From NCBI RefSeq assembly GCF_038502225.1, contig NC_091382.1, forward strand, positions 12,121,395 through 12,185,394: a stretch of DNA of 64,000 bases. Reading direction: 5' to 3'. The notes beneath the pieces were generated by a model. That model was given only the letters and a program-made list of their open reading frames with translations, was not told where the DNA came from and searched no databases. How positions within the stretch are numbered: the first letter of the stretch is position 1; each line of letters starts with the position of its first letter. The translations under genes were made by a program, and so were the position numbers. This DNA is from Cherax quadricarinatus (taxonomy: Eukaryota; Arthropoda; Malacostraca; Decapoda; Parastacidae). This document shows positions 1 to 8,849 of this stretch, one piece after another.

Positions 1-561
1 GCGAATGTGAGTCGACTACTCGGAGCATCACGACGGACGACGCCAAGGAAGGTAAAAACATTGTTGTTGTTGGGGATAGCCAGATTAGGTACATGGATAG
101 GGCATTCTGCTTGAAGGATAGGAGTAGGAGGCAGAGAGTGTTTTCCTGGGGCTGGGATGAAGGATATTGTTAGCCATCTGGATGACATCATGAGAGGTAA
201 TGGGAGCAATCCTATTATCTGTCTCAGTGCTGGAGGCAACGATGTTGGCAGACGTAGGAGTGAGGACCTGATTAGCAGGTATAGGTCAGCAATAGAGATA
301 ATTAGGAGGAAGGGTGGGAAACCTGTCATATGTGGCATTTTGCCAAGGAGAGGAGTTGGAAATGAATGGTTGTCCAGAGCAATTGGTGTCAATTGCTGGC
401 TAGACAAATACTGTAAGGAAAATGCGGTAACATTCATTGACAACTGGGACCTCTTCTATGGCAGAAATGACATGTATGCCAGGGATGGGGTTCACTTATC
501 TAGGTGTGGGGTGGGAGCACTGGCCAACGCAGTGGAGGGAGCTGTTAGGTCTTTAAACTAG
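1..561 (+). pseudogene. CR1 ORF1, 3' part, SGNH/GDSL-type esterase domain, frameshifted
   Basis: The first segment codes Val-Val-Gly-Asp-Ser at about 66-80, the nucleophile block of SGNH hydrolases. From 157 the frame carries SAGGNDVG (block III) and YARDGVHLS (catalytic Asp/His block) and ends at 561. The GDS block lies in a different frame from the rest. Against the minus-strand copy at 6061-6897, two bases appear to be missing near 138-145, so this ORF1 is broken. Over the 134 residues from 157 I count about nine differences from that copy. The esterase domain is established for CR1 ORF1; its exact role in retrotransposition is unsettled. The ORF1 start lies outside the window. Confidence 0.8.
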
Positions 562-575
562 GAATAGTTAGTGGT

Positions 576-3509
576 ATGGGTTTTGGCGGGAAAACTGTGA
601 AGTCGCAGGGTAGTAACATGAGTACTAGGAGAACTAGTAATAGGCAAAATGAGGTGGATATTGGAAAGCCAGTGGCACTAATTGACAAGGACAGTAATAG
701 GTTTAGTGGAATAATAGAAAGGAGCAGGAAGGGTAAAGAGGGAGGAGGGTCATGTAAAATTTATTACACAAATAGTCACAGTGCTAGGAATAAGATGGAC
801 GAGTTGAGACTAGTTGCTAGTGCAGGTAACATAGATGTATTTGCCATTACTGAGACGTGGTTTAATTCAAAAAGTCGGGACATGCCTGCAGAATGTCACA
901 TTCAGGGTTTTAAATTGTTCCAAGTAGATAGAAGTATCGGGAAGGGGGGTGGGGTGGCATTGTATGTCCGAGATCGCTTGAACTGTTGCATAAAAACGGG
1001 TATTAAGTCTGAAGTAACACATACAGAGTCTGTTTGGATAGAATTTTCAGAGGGGCATGAAAAATTAATTTTAGGTGTGATATACCGTCCACCAAATTTA
1101 GATAGGGACCAAGGGAGACTACTATGGGAGGAAATTGTTAGGGCCACAAGACACGATAATGTAGTAATTCTAGGAGACTTTAACTTTAGTCATATTGATT
1201 GGAATTTCTTGACTGGGAATTTAGAATCATACGATTTCTTAGAAGTAGTTCAGGATTGTTTTTTGAAGCAGTTTGTGACAGAACCTACAAGGGGTAATAA
1301 CCTGCTTGACTTAGTTCTGGCAAACAATGAATCCCTTGTTAATAATTTAGAAGTTTCAGAGGAACTGGGTGCTAGCGACCACAAATCAATTACATTTAGA
1401 ATTGAATGGAAGTATGATAGTAGGGATAACTCAGTAACAGTCCCAGATTTTCGCTTAGCAGATTACGATGGGCTTAGAGAACACTTATCATCTGTTGACT
1501 GGGGTAACGAAGAGAGCTATCAATATGACAGTTTTCTGAACACAATACATGCTGCTCAAAGAACGTTTATCCCTTATAAGGAAATTAGATCAAATAGAAA
1601 TGACCCAAAATGGATGAATAGGCTGAAATATCTACTAGGGCATAAGAAAGGAATTTATAGGCGTATCAAAAGAGGCGAGGGTCATCTTATGAATCAGTAT
1701 ATTGACATTAAGAGGGACATTAAAAAGGGGATAAGAAAAGCTAAAAGGGACTATGAAATTAAAGTTGCTAGGGATTCTAAAACTAATCCAAAAAGTTTTT
1801 TCCAGGTATATAGAACAAAAGTCAGAGATAAGATAGGTCCCCTTAAAAATAACTATGGGCATCTTACTGACAAAGAGAATGAAATGTGCTTGATTTTAAA
1901 TAATTATTTTCTCTCAGTTTTTACACAGGAAGACACTAATAATATTCCGGTAATTAATTTTTATAGTGGATCAGAAGAAGATAAATTATGTAACATCACA
2001 GTCACTAGTGAAATGGTTGTGAAGCAGATAGACCGACTGAAGCAAAATAAGTCACCGGGTCCTGATGAGGTTTTTTCAAGGGTTCTTAAGGAATGCAAAA
2101 TGGAAGTCTGTGAACCATTAACTAATATTTTTAATTTATCTCTTCAAACAGGTGTAGTGTCTGATATGTGGAAGATGGCTAATGTAATTCCTATTTTTAA
2201 AACAGGGGACAAGTCGTTACCGTCAAATTACCGCCCAATAAGCCTGACCTCAATTGTAGGCAAGTTGCTAGAGTCAATTATAGCTGAGATTATAAGAAGC
2301 CATCTCGATAAGCATAGCTTGATTAATGATACTCAGCATGGATTCACAAGAGGCCGGTCTTGTCTAACTAATTTATTAACTTTCTTCAGTAAAGCTTTTG
2401 AGACTGTTGACCACGATAAAGAATTTGATATTGTTTACTTAGATTTTAGTAAGGCATTTGATAGAGTTCCGCACCAAAGACTGTTGAAGAAAGTAGCAGC
2501 TCATGGCATTGGGGGAAGGGTGCTCTCGTGGATCGAGTCATGGCTCACAGACAGGAAGCAGAGAGTGTCCATAAATGGGGTTAAATCCGAGTGGGGATCA
2601 GTAACAAGTGGCGTTCCACAGGGATCAGTCTTGGGTCCGTTGTTGTTTATAATATATATCAATGATCTTGATGAAGGAATTGCTAGTGATATGAGCAAAT
2701 TCGCCGATGACACGAAGATAGGTAGGATAATTGATTCAAACGTAGATGTTAGGGAACTTCAGGAGGATTTAGACAAACTCTACTCTTGGTCAGAAAAGTG
2801 GCAGATGCAGTTCAATGTAGATAAATGCAAGGTTCTGAAGCTCGGGAGTGTCCATAACCCTAGCACTTATAAGTTAAATAATGTAGAACTTAGCCATACA
2901 GATTGCGAAAAGGACTTGGGGGTTATGGTAAGCAGCAACCTTAAACCAAGACAGCAATGCCTAAGCGTACGTAATAAGACAAATAGATTACTGGGATTTA
3001 TATCAAGAAGTGTAAGCAACAGAAGTCCAGAGGTCATACTGCAGCTTTATACATCATTAGTAAGGCCTCACCTAGATTATGCAGCTCAATTCTGGTCTCC
3101 ATATTACAGAATGGACATAAATTCGTTAGAAAACATTCAGCGTAGGATGACTAAATTAATACATAGCATTAGAAATCTTCCTTATGAAGAAAGATTGAAG
3201 ACTCTTAAGTTACATTCACTTGTTAGACGAAGAATGAGGGGAGACCTGATCGAAGTGTATAAGTGGAAGATAGGTATTAATAAAGGGGATATTAACAAGG
3301 TCTTGAGGATATCTCTCCAAGAGAGAACCCGCAGTAATGGATTTAAATTAGATAAGTTTAGATTTAGAAAGGACATAGGAAAGTATTGGTTTGGAAATAG
3401 GGTAGTTGATGAGTGGAACAGTCTACCTAGTTGGGTTATTGAGGCTAGGACTTTGGGTAGTTTCAAATTTAGGTTGGATAAATACATGAGTGGGAGGGGT
3501 TGGATTTGA
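576..3509 (+). CDS. CR1-like ORF2: apurinic-type endonuclease plus reverse transcriptase, 977 aa
   Basis: This is the enzyme of target-primed reverse transcription: the endonuclease nicks the target and the RT copies LINE RNA from the free 3' end. The endonuclease spans residues ~60-275, with catalytic-type motifs ITETW (Glu93), GDFN (Asp201, Asn203) and SDH (Asp268, His269). The RT spans ~480-780: NYRPISLTS, QHGFTRGRSC, YLDFSKAF (Asp623), VPQGSVLGPLL and FADD (709-712, catalytic Asp pair). The C-terminal ~200 residues contain the LDYAAQFW and VVDEWNSLP blocks usual in CR1/L2-type LINEs. The length is full for the clade with no stop or frameshift. The Met at 576 was chosen because the minus-strand copy begins with nearly the same residues at 6046, and because both copies keep the 14-bp gap after ORF1. 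Confidence 0.88.
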   Translation: MGFGGKTVKSQGSNMSTRRTSNRQNEVDIGKPVALIDKDSNRFSGIIERSRKGKEGGGSCKIYYTNSHSARNKMDELRLVASAGNIDVFAITETWFNSKSRDMPAECHIQGFKLFQVDRSIGKGGGVALYVRDRLNCCIKTGIKSEVTHTESVWIEFSEGHEKLILGVIYRPPNLDRDQGRLLWEEIVRATRHDNVVILGDFNFSHIDWNFLTGNLESYDFLEVVQDCFLKQFVTEPTRGNNLLDLVLANNESLVNNLEVSEELGASDHKSITFRIEWKYDSRDNSVTVPDFRLADYDGLREHLSSVDWGNEESYQYDSFLNTIHAAQRTFIPYKEIRSNRNDPKWMNRLKYLLGHKKGIYRRIKRGEGHLMNQYIDIKRDIKKGIRKAKRDYEIKVARDSKTNPKSFFQVYRTKVRDKIGPLKNNYGHLTDKENEMCLILNNYFLSVFTQEDTNNIPVINFYSGSEEDKLCNITVTSEMVVKQIDRLKQNKSPGPDEVFSRVLKECKMEVCEPLTNIFNLSLQTGVVSDMWKMANVIPIFKTGDKSLPSNYRPISLTSIVGKLLESIIAEIIRSHLDKHSLINDTQHGFTRGRSCLTNLLTFFSKAFETVDHDKEFDIVYLDFSKAFDRVPHQRLLKKVAAHGIGGRVLSWIESWLTDRKQRVSINGVKSEWGSVTSGVPQGSVLGPLLFIIYINDLDEGIASDMSKFADDTKIGRIIDSNVDVRELQEDLDKLYSWSEKWQMQFNVDKCKVLKLGSVHNPSTYKLNNVELSHTDCEKDLGVMVSSNLKPRQQCLSVRNKTNRLLGFISRSVSNRSPEVILQLYTSLVRPHLDYAAQFWSPYYRMDINSLENIQRRMTKLIHSIRNLPYEERLKTLKLHSLVRRRMRGDLIEVYKWKIGINKGDINKVLRISLQERTRSNGFKLDKFRFRKDIGKYWFGNRVVDEWNSLPSWVIEARTLGSFKFRLDKYMSGRGWI

Positions 3510-3659
3510 GTGGGACTTTCACATCGGAGCTTGTTTCTTGGGTGGCATTGAAAATTGGGTTGGGCAAATGTTTTGTTAGTGGGATGAATTGTAAAGGACC
3601 TGCCTAGTATGGGCCAACAGGCCTGCTGCAGTGTTCCTCCTTTCCTATGTTCTTATGTT

Positions 3660-3885
3660 CTTATTGAGGCTGGGACTTTGGGTAGTTTTAAATTTAGGTT
3701 GGATAAGTACATGAGTGGGAGGGGTTGGATTTGAGTGGGACTTGCACATCAGAGCTTATTTCTTGGGTAGCATTGAAAATTTGGTTGGTCAAATGTTTTG
3801 TTAGTGGGATGAATTGTAAAGGACCTGCCTAGTATGGGCTAACAGGCCTGCTGCAGTGTTCCTCCTTTCTTATGTTCTTATGTAC
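3660..3885 (+). mobile_element. 5'-truncated CR1 3' end directly abutting the first copy
   Basis: The sequence from the ORF2 C-terminus (equivalent to about 3436) through the 3' UTR and terminal TTCTTATG repeat is present again in the same orientation. It starts where the first copy's terminal repeat ends, at a shared TTATTGAGGC. It differs by several substitutions from the first copy. It could be a second insertion at the terminal repeat, a template jump, or a local tandem duplication. Confidence 0.8.
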
Positions 3886-3936
3886 CCATTTTCCTTATTT
3901 CTTTCACCATTACCTTTCCTCGTGATTACTGGTTAA

Positions 3937-4014
3937 CATAAGAACATAAGAAAGGAGGAACACTGCAGCAGGCTTGTTGGCCCATACTAGGCAGGTCCTT
4001 TACAATTCATCCCA
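3937..4014 (-). mobile_element. CR1 3' terminal fragment, inverted
   Basis: The reverse complement of the last ~78 bp of the CR1 3' UTR, beginning with the CATAAGAACATAAG terminal repeat. It breaks off at about 4014, where an unrelated LINE coding segment begins. Confidence 0.75.
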
Positions 4015-5480
4015 CATTTAAACCAGCAAATAATAGAGCCTACTAGACTGGAGAATACACTAGACCTCATCTTCACTAACAATGATGATCTGATAAGAAA
4101 TGTCACCATATCAAAAACAATATACTCAGATCACAACATAATTGAGGTTCAGACATGTATGCGCGGAGCCCCAGACCGACATAATGAGATTAGTCACGAG
4201 GGAGCATTCACCAAATTCAACTTCAATAACAAAAACAAAGTGGGACCAAGTAAACCAAGTCCTAACCGATATAAGCTGGGAAGATATACTAAGCAACACA
4301 GACCCCAACTTATGCCTAGAACAGATTAACTTGGTGGCACTCGATGTATGCACAAGGCTTATTCCCCTAAGAAAAAGGAGGAGTAGATGTAAAATAGAAA
4401 GAGACAGGCGCTCCCTTTACAGGCGACGGAAAAGAATAACAGAGCGGCTAAAAGAGGTCAATATATCTGAAATGCGTAGGGAGACACTGGTCAGAGAAAT
4501 AGCAAGCATCGAACTTGAGCTAAAGGAATCTTATAGGAGTCAGGAATCGCGGGAAGAACTAAAAGCCATAAATGAAATCGAAAGAAACCCAAAGTATTTC
4601 TTCTCCTATGCCAAATCAAAGTCGAGAACAACGTCCAGTATTGGGCCCCTACTTAGACAAGATGGGTCCTACACAGATGACAGCAAGGAAATGAGTGAGC
4701 TACTCAAGTCCCAATATGACTCAGTTTTTAGCAAGCCGCTAACCAGACTGAGAGTCGAAGATCAAAATGAATTTTATGAGAAAGCCACAAAATTTGGTTA
4801 ACACAAGCATATACGATGTTATCCTGACACCAAATGACTTCGAACAGGCGATAAATGACATGCCCATGCACTCTGCCCCAGGGCCAGACTCATGGAACTC
4901 CGTGTTCATCAAGAACTGCAAGAAGCCCCTATCACGAGCCTTTTCCATCCTATGGAGAGGGAGCATGGACACGGGGGTCGTCCCACAGTTACTAAAAACA
5001 ACAGACATAGCCCCACTCCACAAAGGGGGCAGTAAAGCAACAGCAAAGAACTACAGACCGATAGCACTAACATCCCATATCATAAAAATCTTTGAAAGGG
5101 TCCTAAGAAGCAAGATCACCACCCATCTAGAAACCCATCAGTTATACAACCCAGGGCAACATGGGTTTAGAACAGGTCGCTCCTGTCTGTCTCAACTATT
5201 GGATCACTACGACAAGGTCCTAAATGCACTAGAAGATAAAAAGAATGAAGATGTAATATATACAGACTTTGTAAAAGTCTTCGACAAGTGTGACCATGGC
5301 GTAATAGCGCACAAAATGCGTGCTAAAGGAATAACAGGAAAAGTCGGTCGATGGATCTATAATTTCCTCACTAACAGAACACAGAGAGTAGTCGTCAACA
5401 GAGTAAAGTCCGAGGCAGCTACGGTGAAAAGCTCTGTTCCACAAGGCACAGTACTCGCTCCCATCTTGTTCCTCATCCTA
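4015..5480 (+). pseudogene. Second, divergent LINE ORF2 (end of endonuclease plus RT), frameshifted and 3'-truncated
   Basis: Frame 4021 onward codes LDLIFTNND and then SDHNII, the end of an apurinic-type endonuclease. The frame then shifts near 4235 into a linker (TKWDQVNQVL, later RNPKYFFSYAKSK), and again near 4767-4795 into the RT fingers and palm (PLHKGGS, NYRPIALTS, QHGFRTGRSCLSQLL, TDFVKVFDKCDHG, VPQGTVLAPILF). The coding stops at about 5480, before the catalytic Asp-Asp block, where inverted CR1 sequence begins. The family is CR1/L2-superfamily-like but clearly different from the CR1 beside it. Two frameshifts and loss of the catalytic core make it dead. Confidence 0.8.
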
Positions 5481-6046
5481 ACAATTTCCTCCCATAGTAG
5501 TCTCCCTTGGTCCCTATCTAAGTTTGGGGGACGGTATATCACTCCTAAAATCAGTTTTTCATGCCCCTCTGAAAATTCTATCCAAACAAACTCTGTATGT
5601 GTTACTTCAGACTTAATACCCGTTTTTATGCAACAGTTCAAGCGATCTCGGACATACAATGCCACCCCACCCCCCTTCCCGATACTTCTATCTACTTGGA
5701 ACAATTTAAAACCCTGAATGTGACATTCCGCAGGCATGTCTCGACTTTTTGAATTAAACCACGTCTCAGTTAAGGCAAATACATCAGTGTTACCTGCACT
5801 AGCAACTAATCTCAACTCGTCCATCTTATTCCTAGCACTACGGCTATTAGCATAATAAACCTTGAAAGATTCTCCTTTCTCTTTACCCTTCCTGCTCATT
5901 TCTGTTTTTCTACTAAACCTATTACTGTCCTTATCACCCAATGTCACTGGCTTTTCAATATCTACCACGTTCTGCTTATTACTAGTTCCCCTAGAACTCA
6001 TAGTATTACTATACTGGGACTTCACTGTTTTCCTGCCAAAACCCAT
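5477..6046 (-). pseudogene. CR1 ORF2 N-terminal part only (endonuclease fragment)
   Basis: Begins MGFGRKTVKSQ and follows copy one through LTETWFNSKSRD and LILGVIYRPPN to LLWEEIVR. It then runs into antisense LINE sequence at 5477-5482, which produces a fortuitous extension of about 40 residues to 5357. It lacks the GDFN and SDH endonuclease motifs and all of the RT, so it is non-functional. Confidence 0.8.
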
Positions 6047-6060
6047 ACCACTAACTATTC

Positions 6061-6897
6061 CTAGTTTAAAGTCCTAACTGCTCCCTCCACTGCAGTTGCC
6101 AGTGCTCCCACCCCACACCTAGATAAGTGAACCCCATCCCTGGCATACATGTCATTTCTGCCATAGAAAAGGTCCCAGTTGTCAATGAATGTTACCACAT
6201 TTTCCTTACAGTATTTGTCCAGCCAGCAATTGACACCAATTGCCCTGGACAACCATTCATTTCCAACTCCTCTCCTTGGCAAAATACCACACATGACAGG
6301 GTTCCCACCCTTCCTCCTAATTATTTCTATTGCTGGCCTATACCTGCTAATTAGGTCTTCACTCCTACATCTGCCAACATCGTTGCCTCCAGCACTGAGA
6401 CAGATAATAGGATTGCTCCCATTACCTCTCATGATGTTATCCAGATGGCTAACAATATCATCCATCCCAGCCCCAGGCAAGCAAACTCTCTGTCTCCTAC
6501 TCCTGTCCTTCAAGCAGAACGCCCTAGCCATATACCTAACTTGGCTATCCCCAACAACAACAATATTCTTACCTTCCTTGGTGTCGTTCGTCGTGACGTT
6601 CCCAGTAGTCGACTCACATTCGTCGGGTAGCACTGAGAATGTATTAGATGTTTCCACAACAGTTTCCACGGCAGTCTCTTTCTTCTTCATCGTTTCTACC
6701 TTTCCATTCGTCTTCTTGATCGTCAATTTCGTACCCTGCTGTCCAGCCACTGACCAGTTTCCTTTCTTGACCTGAGGACTCAAAACAGGAGGACTACTAC
6801 GAATCTTCTTGTTTTCCTCGGTCAGTCGCCGAATCTCCATCTTCGCCATCCTCAATTCTTCCTTAAGCTCTTGGTAAAGTTGCTCGATGGAGGGCAT
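6061..6897 (-). CDS. CR1-like ORF1, complete, coiled coil plus SGNH-type esterase, 278 aa
   Basis: Residues 1-33 are charged with leucine spacing that suggests a short coiled coil (IEQLYQELKEELRMAKMEI and onward). Residues 35-110 are a Lys/Thr-rich, probably disordered linker. Residues ~111-278 form an SGNH/GDSL hydrolase fold, with VVVGDSQV (nucleophile Ser118), GGNDVG (Asn172, Asp173) and RDGVHLS (Asp254, His257). The catalytic set looks complete. The start at 6897 follows a short leader. ORF2 begins 14 bp after the stop, so ORF2 would need reinitiation or a similar mechanism. I see no zinc finger. CR1 ORF1 is thought to bind element RNA and the esterase role is uncertain. Confidence 0.82.
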   Translation of the reverse strand: MPSIEQLYQELKEELRMAKMEIRRLTEENKKIRSSPPVLSPQVKKGNWSVAGQQGTKLTIKKTNGKVETMKKKETAVETVVETSNTFSVLPDECESTTGNVTTNDTKEGKNIVVVGDSQVRYMARAFCLKDRSRRQRVCLPGAGMDDIVSHLDNIMRGNGSNPIICLSAGGNDVGRCRSEDLISRYRPAIEIIRRKGGNPVMCGILPRRGVGNEWLSRAIGVNCWLDKYCKENVVTFIDNWDLFYGRNDMYARDGVHLSRCGVGALATAVEGAVRTLN

Positions 6898-6967
6898 CTT
6901 GCTTCAATTCGTAGAGAGCGCGCAAACAGGTCTTCACAGAGCTAAGTACACGTCACCACTGACGTGT

Positions 6968-7208
6968 ACATTTGCCCAACCCAATTTTCAATGCTACCCA
7001 AGAAATAAGCTCTGATGTGAAAGTCCCACTCAAATCCAACCCCCCCCTACTCATGTACTTATCCAACCTAAATTTGAAACTACCCAAAGTCCTAGCCTCA
7101 ATAACCCAGCTAGGTAGACTGTTCCACTCATCAACTACCCTATTTCCAAACCAATCCTTTCCTGTGTCCTTTCTAAATCTAAACTTGTCTAATTTAAATC
7201 CATTACTG
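6968..7208 (-). mobile_element. CR1 ORF2 C-terminus and 3' UTR fragment, same orientation as 5477-6968
   Basis: On the minus strand this matches the CR1 C-terminal segment equivalent to ~3337-3510 and the 3' UTR as far as GGGCAAATGT. There it joins the 5' leader of the neighbouring inverted CR1 copy. It has neither its own terminal repeat nor its own 5' part. Confidence 0.75.
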
Positions 7209-7442
7209 GTTAAAAATAAACAATTTCGTCTATATTATGTACTTTACTTATCCCCAAAAGGAACTTGTACATAATAGCCCGATTTTATTTTTCATTAAAA
7301 TTTTTAGTTTTTATTTCGCTCATAACTCGGCAATGCCTCATCCGATCAGCTTCAAATTTTGAATACTGGCGTATGGTAACCCGGGCAAGACGCCTCTAAG
7401 TTCTCTATGACCAAAGTTACAGTACTGTTTGCCAGCATCATT
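7209..7442. other. AT-rich spacer, nothing recognised
   Basis: AT-rich sequence between two CR1 fragments. No coding, repeat or RNA signal was recognised. Confidence 0.5.
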
Positions 7443-7697
7443 ACATAAGAACATAATGAGGAATACTGCAGTAGGTCTGTTGGCCTATACTTGGCACGTC
7501 CTCTACACTAACACAACATTTGCCCAACCCACTTTCAGTGCTACCCTAACAATTAGCTCTGACAAATGTATTTACTCACGTGCAAGTCCCACTCAAATCC
7601 AACCCCTCTCATTCATATATTTGTCCAACCTAAATTTAAAACTACCCAAGGTTTTAGCTTCAATAACCCTACTAGGCAGACTGTTCCACTCATCAAC
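7443..7697 (-). mobile_element. Diverged CR1 3' end, inverted
   Basis: The minus strand carries the CR1 C-terminal coding stretch, 3' UTR and a decayed terminal repeat (CATAAGAACATAATG). It is more diverged than the copies to its left, with insertions near 7560, so it is probably older or from another subfamily. Confidence 0.7.
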
Positions 7698-7735
7698 AAG
7701 TATCTTGTTCATAACAGTCTCTGCTGTTTGGTAGG

Positions 7736-8075
7736 TAAGACACACAGGCAACAGTTAGGCAACTTTATTCCGAAATGTTTCGCCTACACAGTAGGCTTCT
7801 TCAGTCGAATACAGAAAGTAAGCAGAGATGTGAAGACGATGTAATCAGTCCATCACCCTTGAAGTCCTAGATTTGAGGTTGTCAGTCCCTCAGCCTGGAG
7901 AAGTTCAGTTCCATAGTCTGGAACTGTCTGAAGATCAAGTGACAGTGCAGAGACTGTCGGAAGGAGAGGTGCATAGTAGTAGTGAGAATGCAGCCACTTA
8001 GAGGTCACATCCCTCTCAGATCAAACAATTCTCACTTGAAAAAGCTGTCCAAGGTGTTTTCTTGTCCAAGATGCC
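7736..8075 (-). mobile_element. Family-1 short element (hammerhead-like hairpin), copy A
   Basis: On the minus strand near 7815-7771 it reads GACTGAAGAAGCC, then a loop, then GTAGGCGAAAC, then an AATAAA-like word and a CAACTGTTGCC-type tail. The body (CTCAGCCTGGAGAAG, GATGGACTGATTACAT on the minus strand) aligns over its length with the copy at 34,864-35,294. It has no coding capacity. It ends near CCAAGATGCC, where LINE sequence begins. Confidence 0.65.
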
Positions 8076-8079
8076 TTGG

Positions 8080-8827
8080 ACATACTCCTCCGCCTTTTGA
8101 GGCGGAGGAGTATGATCTTCGGAGAGTTTTCGGTAGATACGGCACGGTACATGCAGCGACCAAGGGAGTGTGGAGGGAGGGCCCATACGAGGGGCTCCTG
8201 GAGGGCTCCTTCACCCTCAAGATGACATTCAAACAGCCAATTCCATCTTACGTTCATCTGGAAAACTACAGGACCCAGGTTTTTGTTCACTATGCAGGCC
8301 AATGGAAGACATGCATGTTATGCAACTCATATGACCATATGGCTGCTCAGTGCTCCAGGCTGCTAGTTGTCCGCATCCGAGAACCTTCTCCTGTGGTCCT
8401 AAGAACCGAGGCCTTCGATCTGGAGACTGCTCCCTCAACTGGACAAGGAACTAAGCTTTGGAGTGAGGAGGTACAACAAGAGGAAACGCGATCTATGGCA
8501 TGTGCCACCCTGTCGGTGGACACTATAAACGTGCCCGCGCCATCTGTGGGGCTTTCGAAGCCTGTGTTGTCAGAGGAAAGTTTGCTGGAGAACGTGCTAC
8601 ACGATCTCCTGGATGGGGCAGAGCATGGCCCTGACGTTCCACCAGAGTGTCAAGAGGTGGTGAAGGAGGATTCGCTGAATGTGGGGGACCTGGACGAAAC
8701 TACAATGACATGGTTGCATGGGGTGGTGGTGGAAGTCCACCAGGAGGCTTCGTCTGGTGAGGTGTGTGTGTGGAAGGTGGTTCCCGCAAATGGTTGGTGG
8801 GAGTGTCGGATATGGACGAGGTCCTGA
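8080..8827 (+). pseudogene. Tx1-like LINE ORF1 fragment with CCHC zinc knuckle
   Basis: The open frame includes YDLRRVFGRYGTVHAATKG, which resembles the RNA-recognition-like part of L1-group ORF1, then a knuckle C-x2-C-x4-H-x4-C in CMLCNSYDHMAAQC at about 8311-8352. An acidic, low-complexity C-terminus follows. The N-terminus is missing: the frame continues upstream into the adjacent short element, so the Met at 7982 is not its native start. ORF1 proteins of this group bind element RNA. A 14-bp-arm hairpin at 8081-8114 marks its left edge. Confidence 0.6.
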
Positions 8828-8849
8828 CACCGGGACAGCGTCCAGGGAA

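Larger units (their letters stand above)
1..3660 (+). mobile_element. CR1-like LINE, nearly complete (5' end outside window)
   Basis: The order is ORF1 remnant (1-561), a 14-bp spacer, intact ORF2 (576-3509), and a 3' UTR of about 150 bp ending in short TTCTTATG-type repeats near 3645-3660. An ORF1 with an esterase domain and a 3' end made of a short tandem word instead of poly(A) are features of the CR1 clade. Fragments of the same family recur at 3660-3885, 3937-4014, 5477-7208 and 7443-7697, so the family is abundant here. The 5' UTR and ORF1 start are missing because the window begins inside ORF1. The intact ORF2 suggests recent insertion, although ORF1 is frameshifted. Confidence 0.85.
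5477..6968 (-). mobile_element. CR1-like LINE, inverted copy: 5' UTR, ORF1 and the endonuclease part of ORF2
   Basis: Read on the minus strand it has a ~70-bp 5' leader (6968-6898), a complete ORF1 (6897-6061), the same 14-bp spacer, and ORF2 from 6046 to about 5480. ORF2 ends abruptly within the endonuclease at a CCTAAC shared with the other LINE, so the RT and 3' half are gone. A LINE that simply inserted would keep its 3' end, so a later deletion or recombination is needed. The leader holds a 10-bp-arm palindrome at 6946-6969. Confidence 0.82.

Noticed and set aside
5357..5480. Extension of the minus-strand CR1 endonuclease frame into a 229-residue protein
   Set aside because: The last ~40 residues are antisense to another LINE's RT and arise only from the junction.
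6179..6775. 198-residue plus-strand frame opposite CR1 ORF1
   Set aside because: Shadow of the ORF1 coding strand. No independent support.
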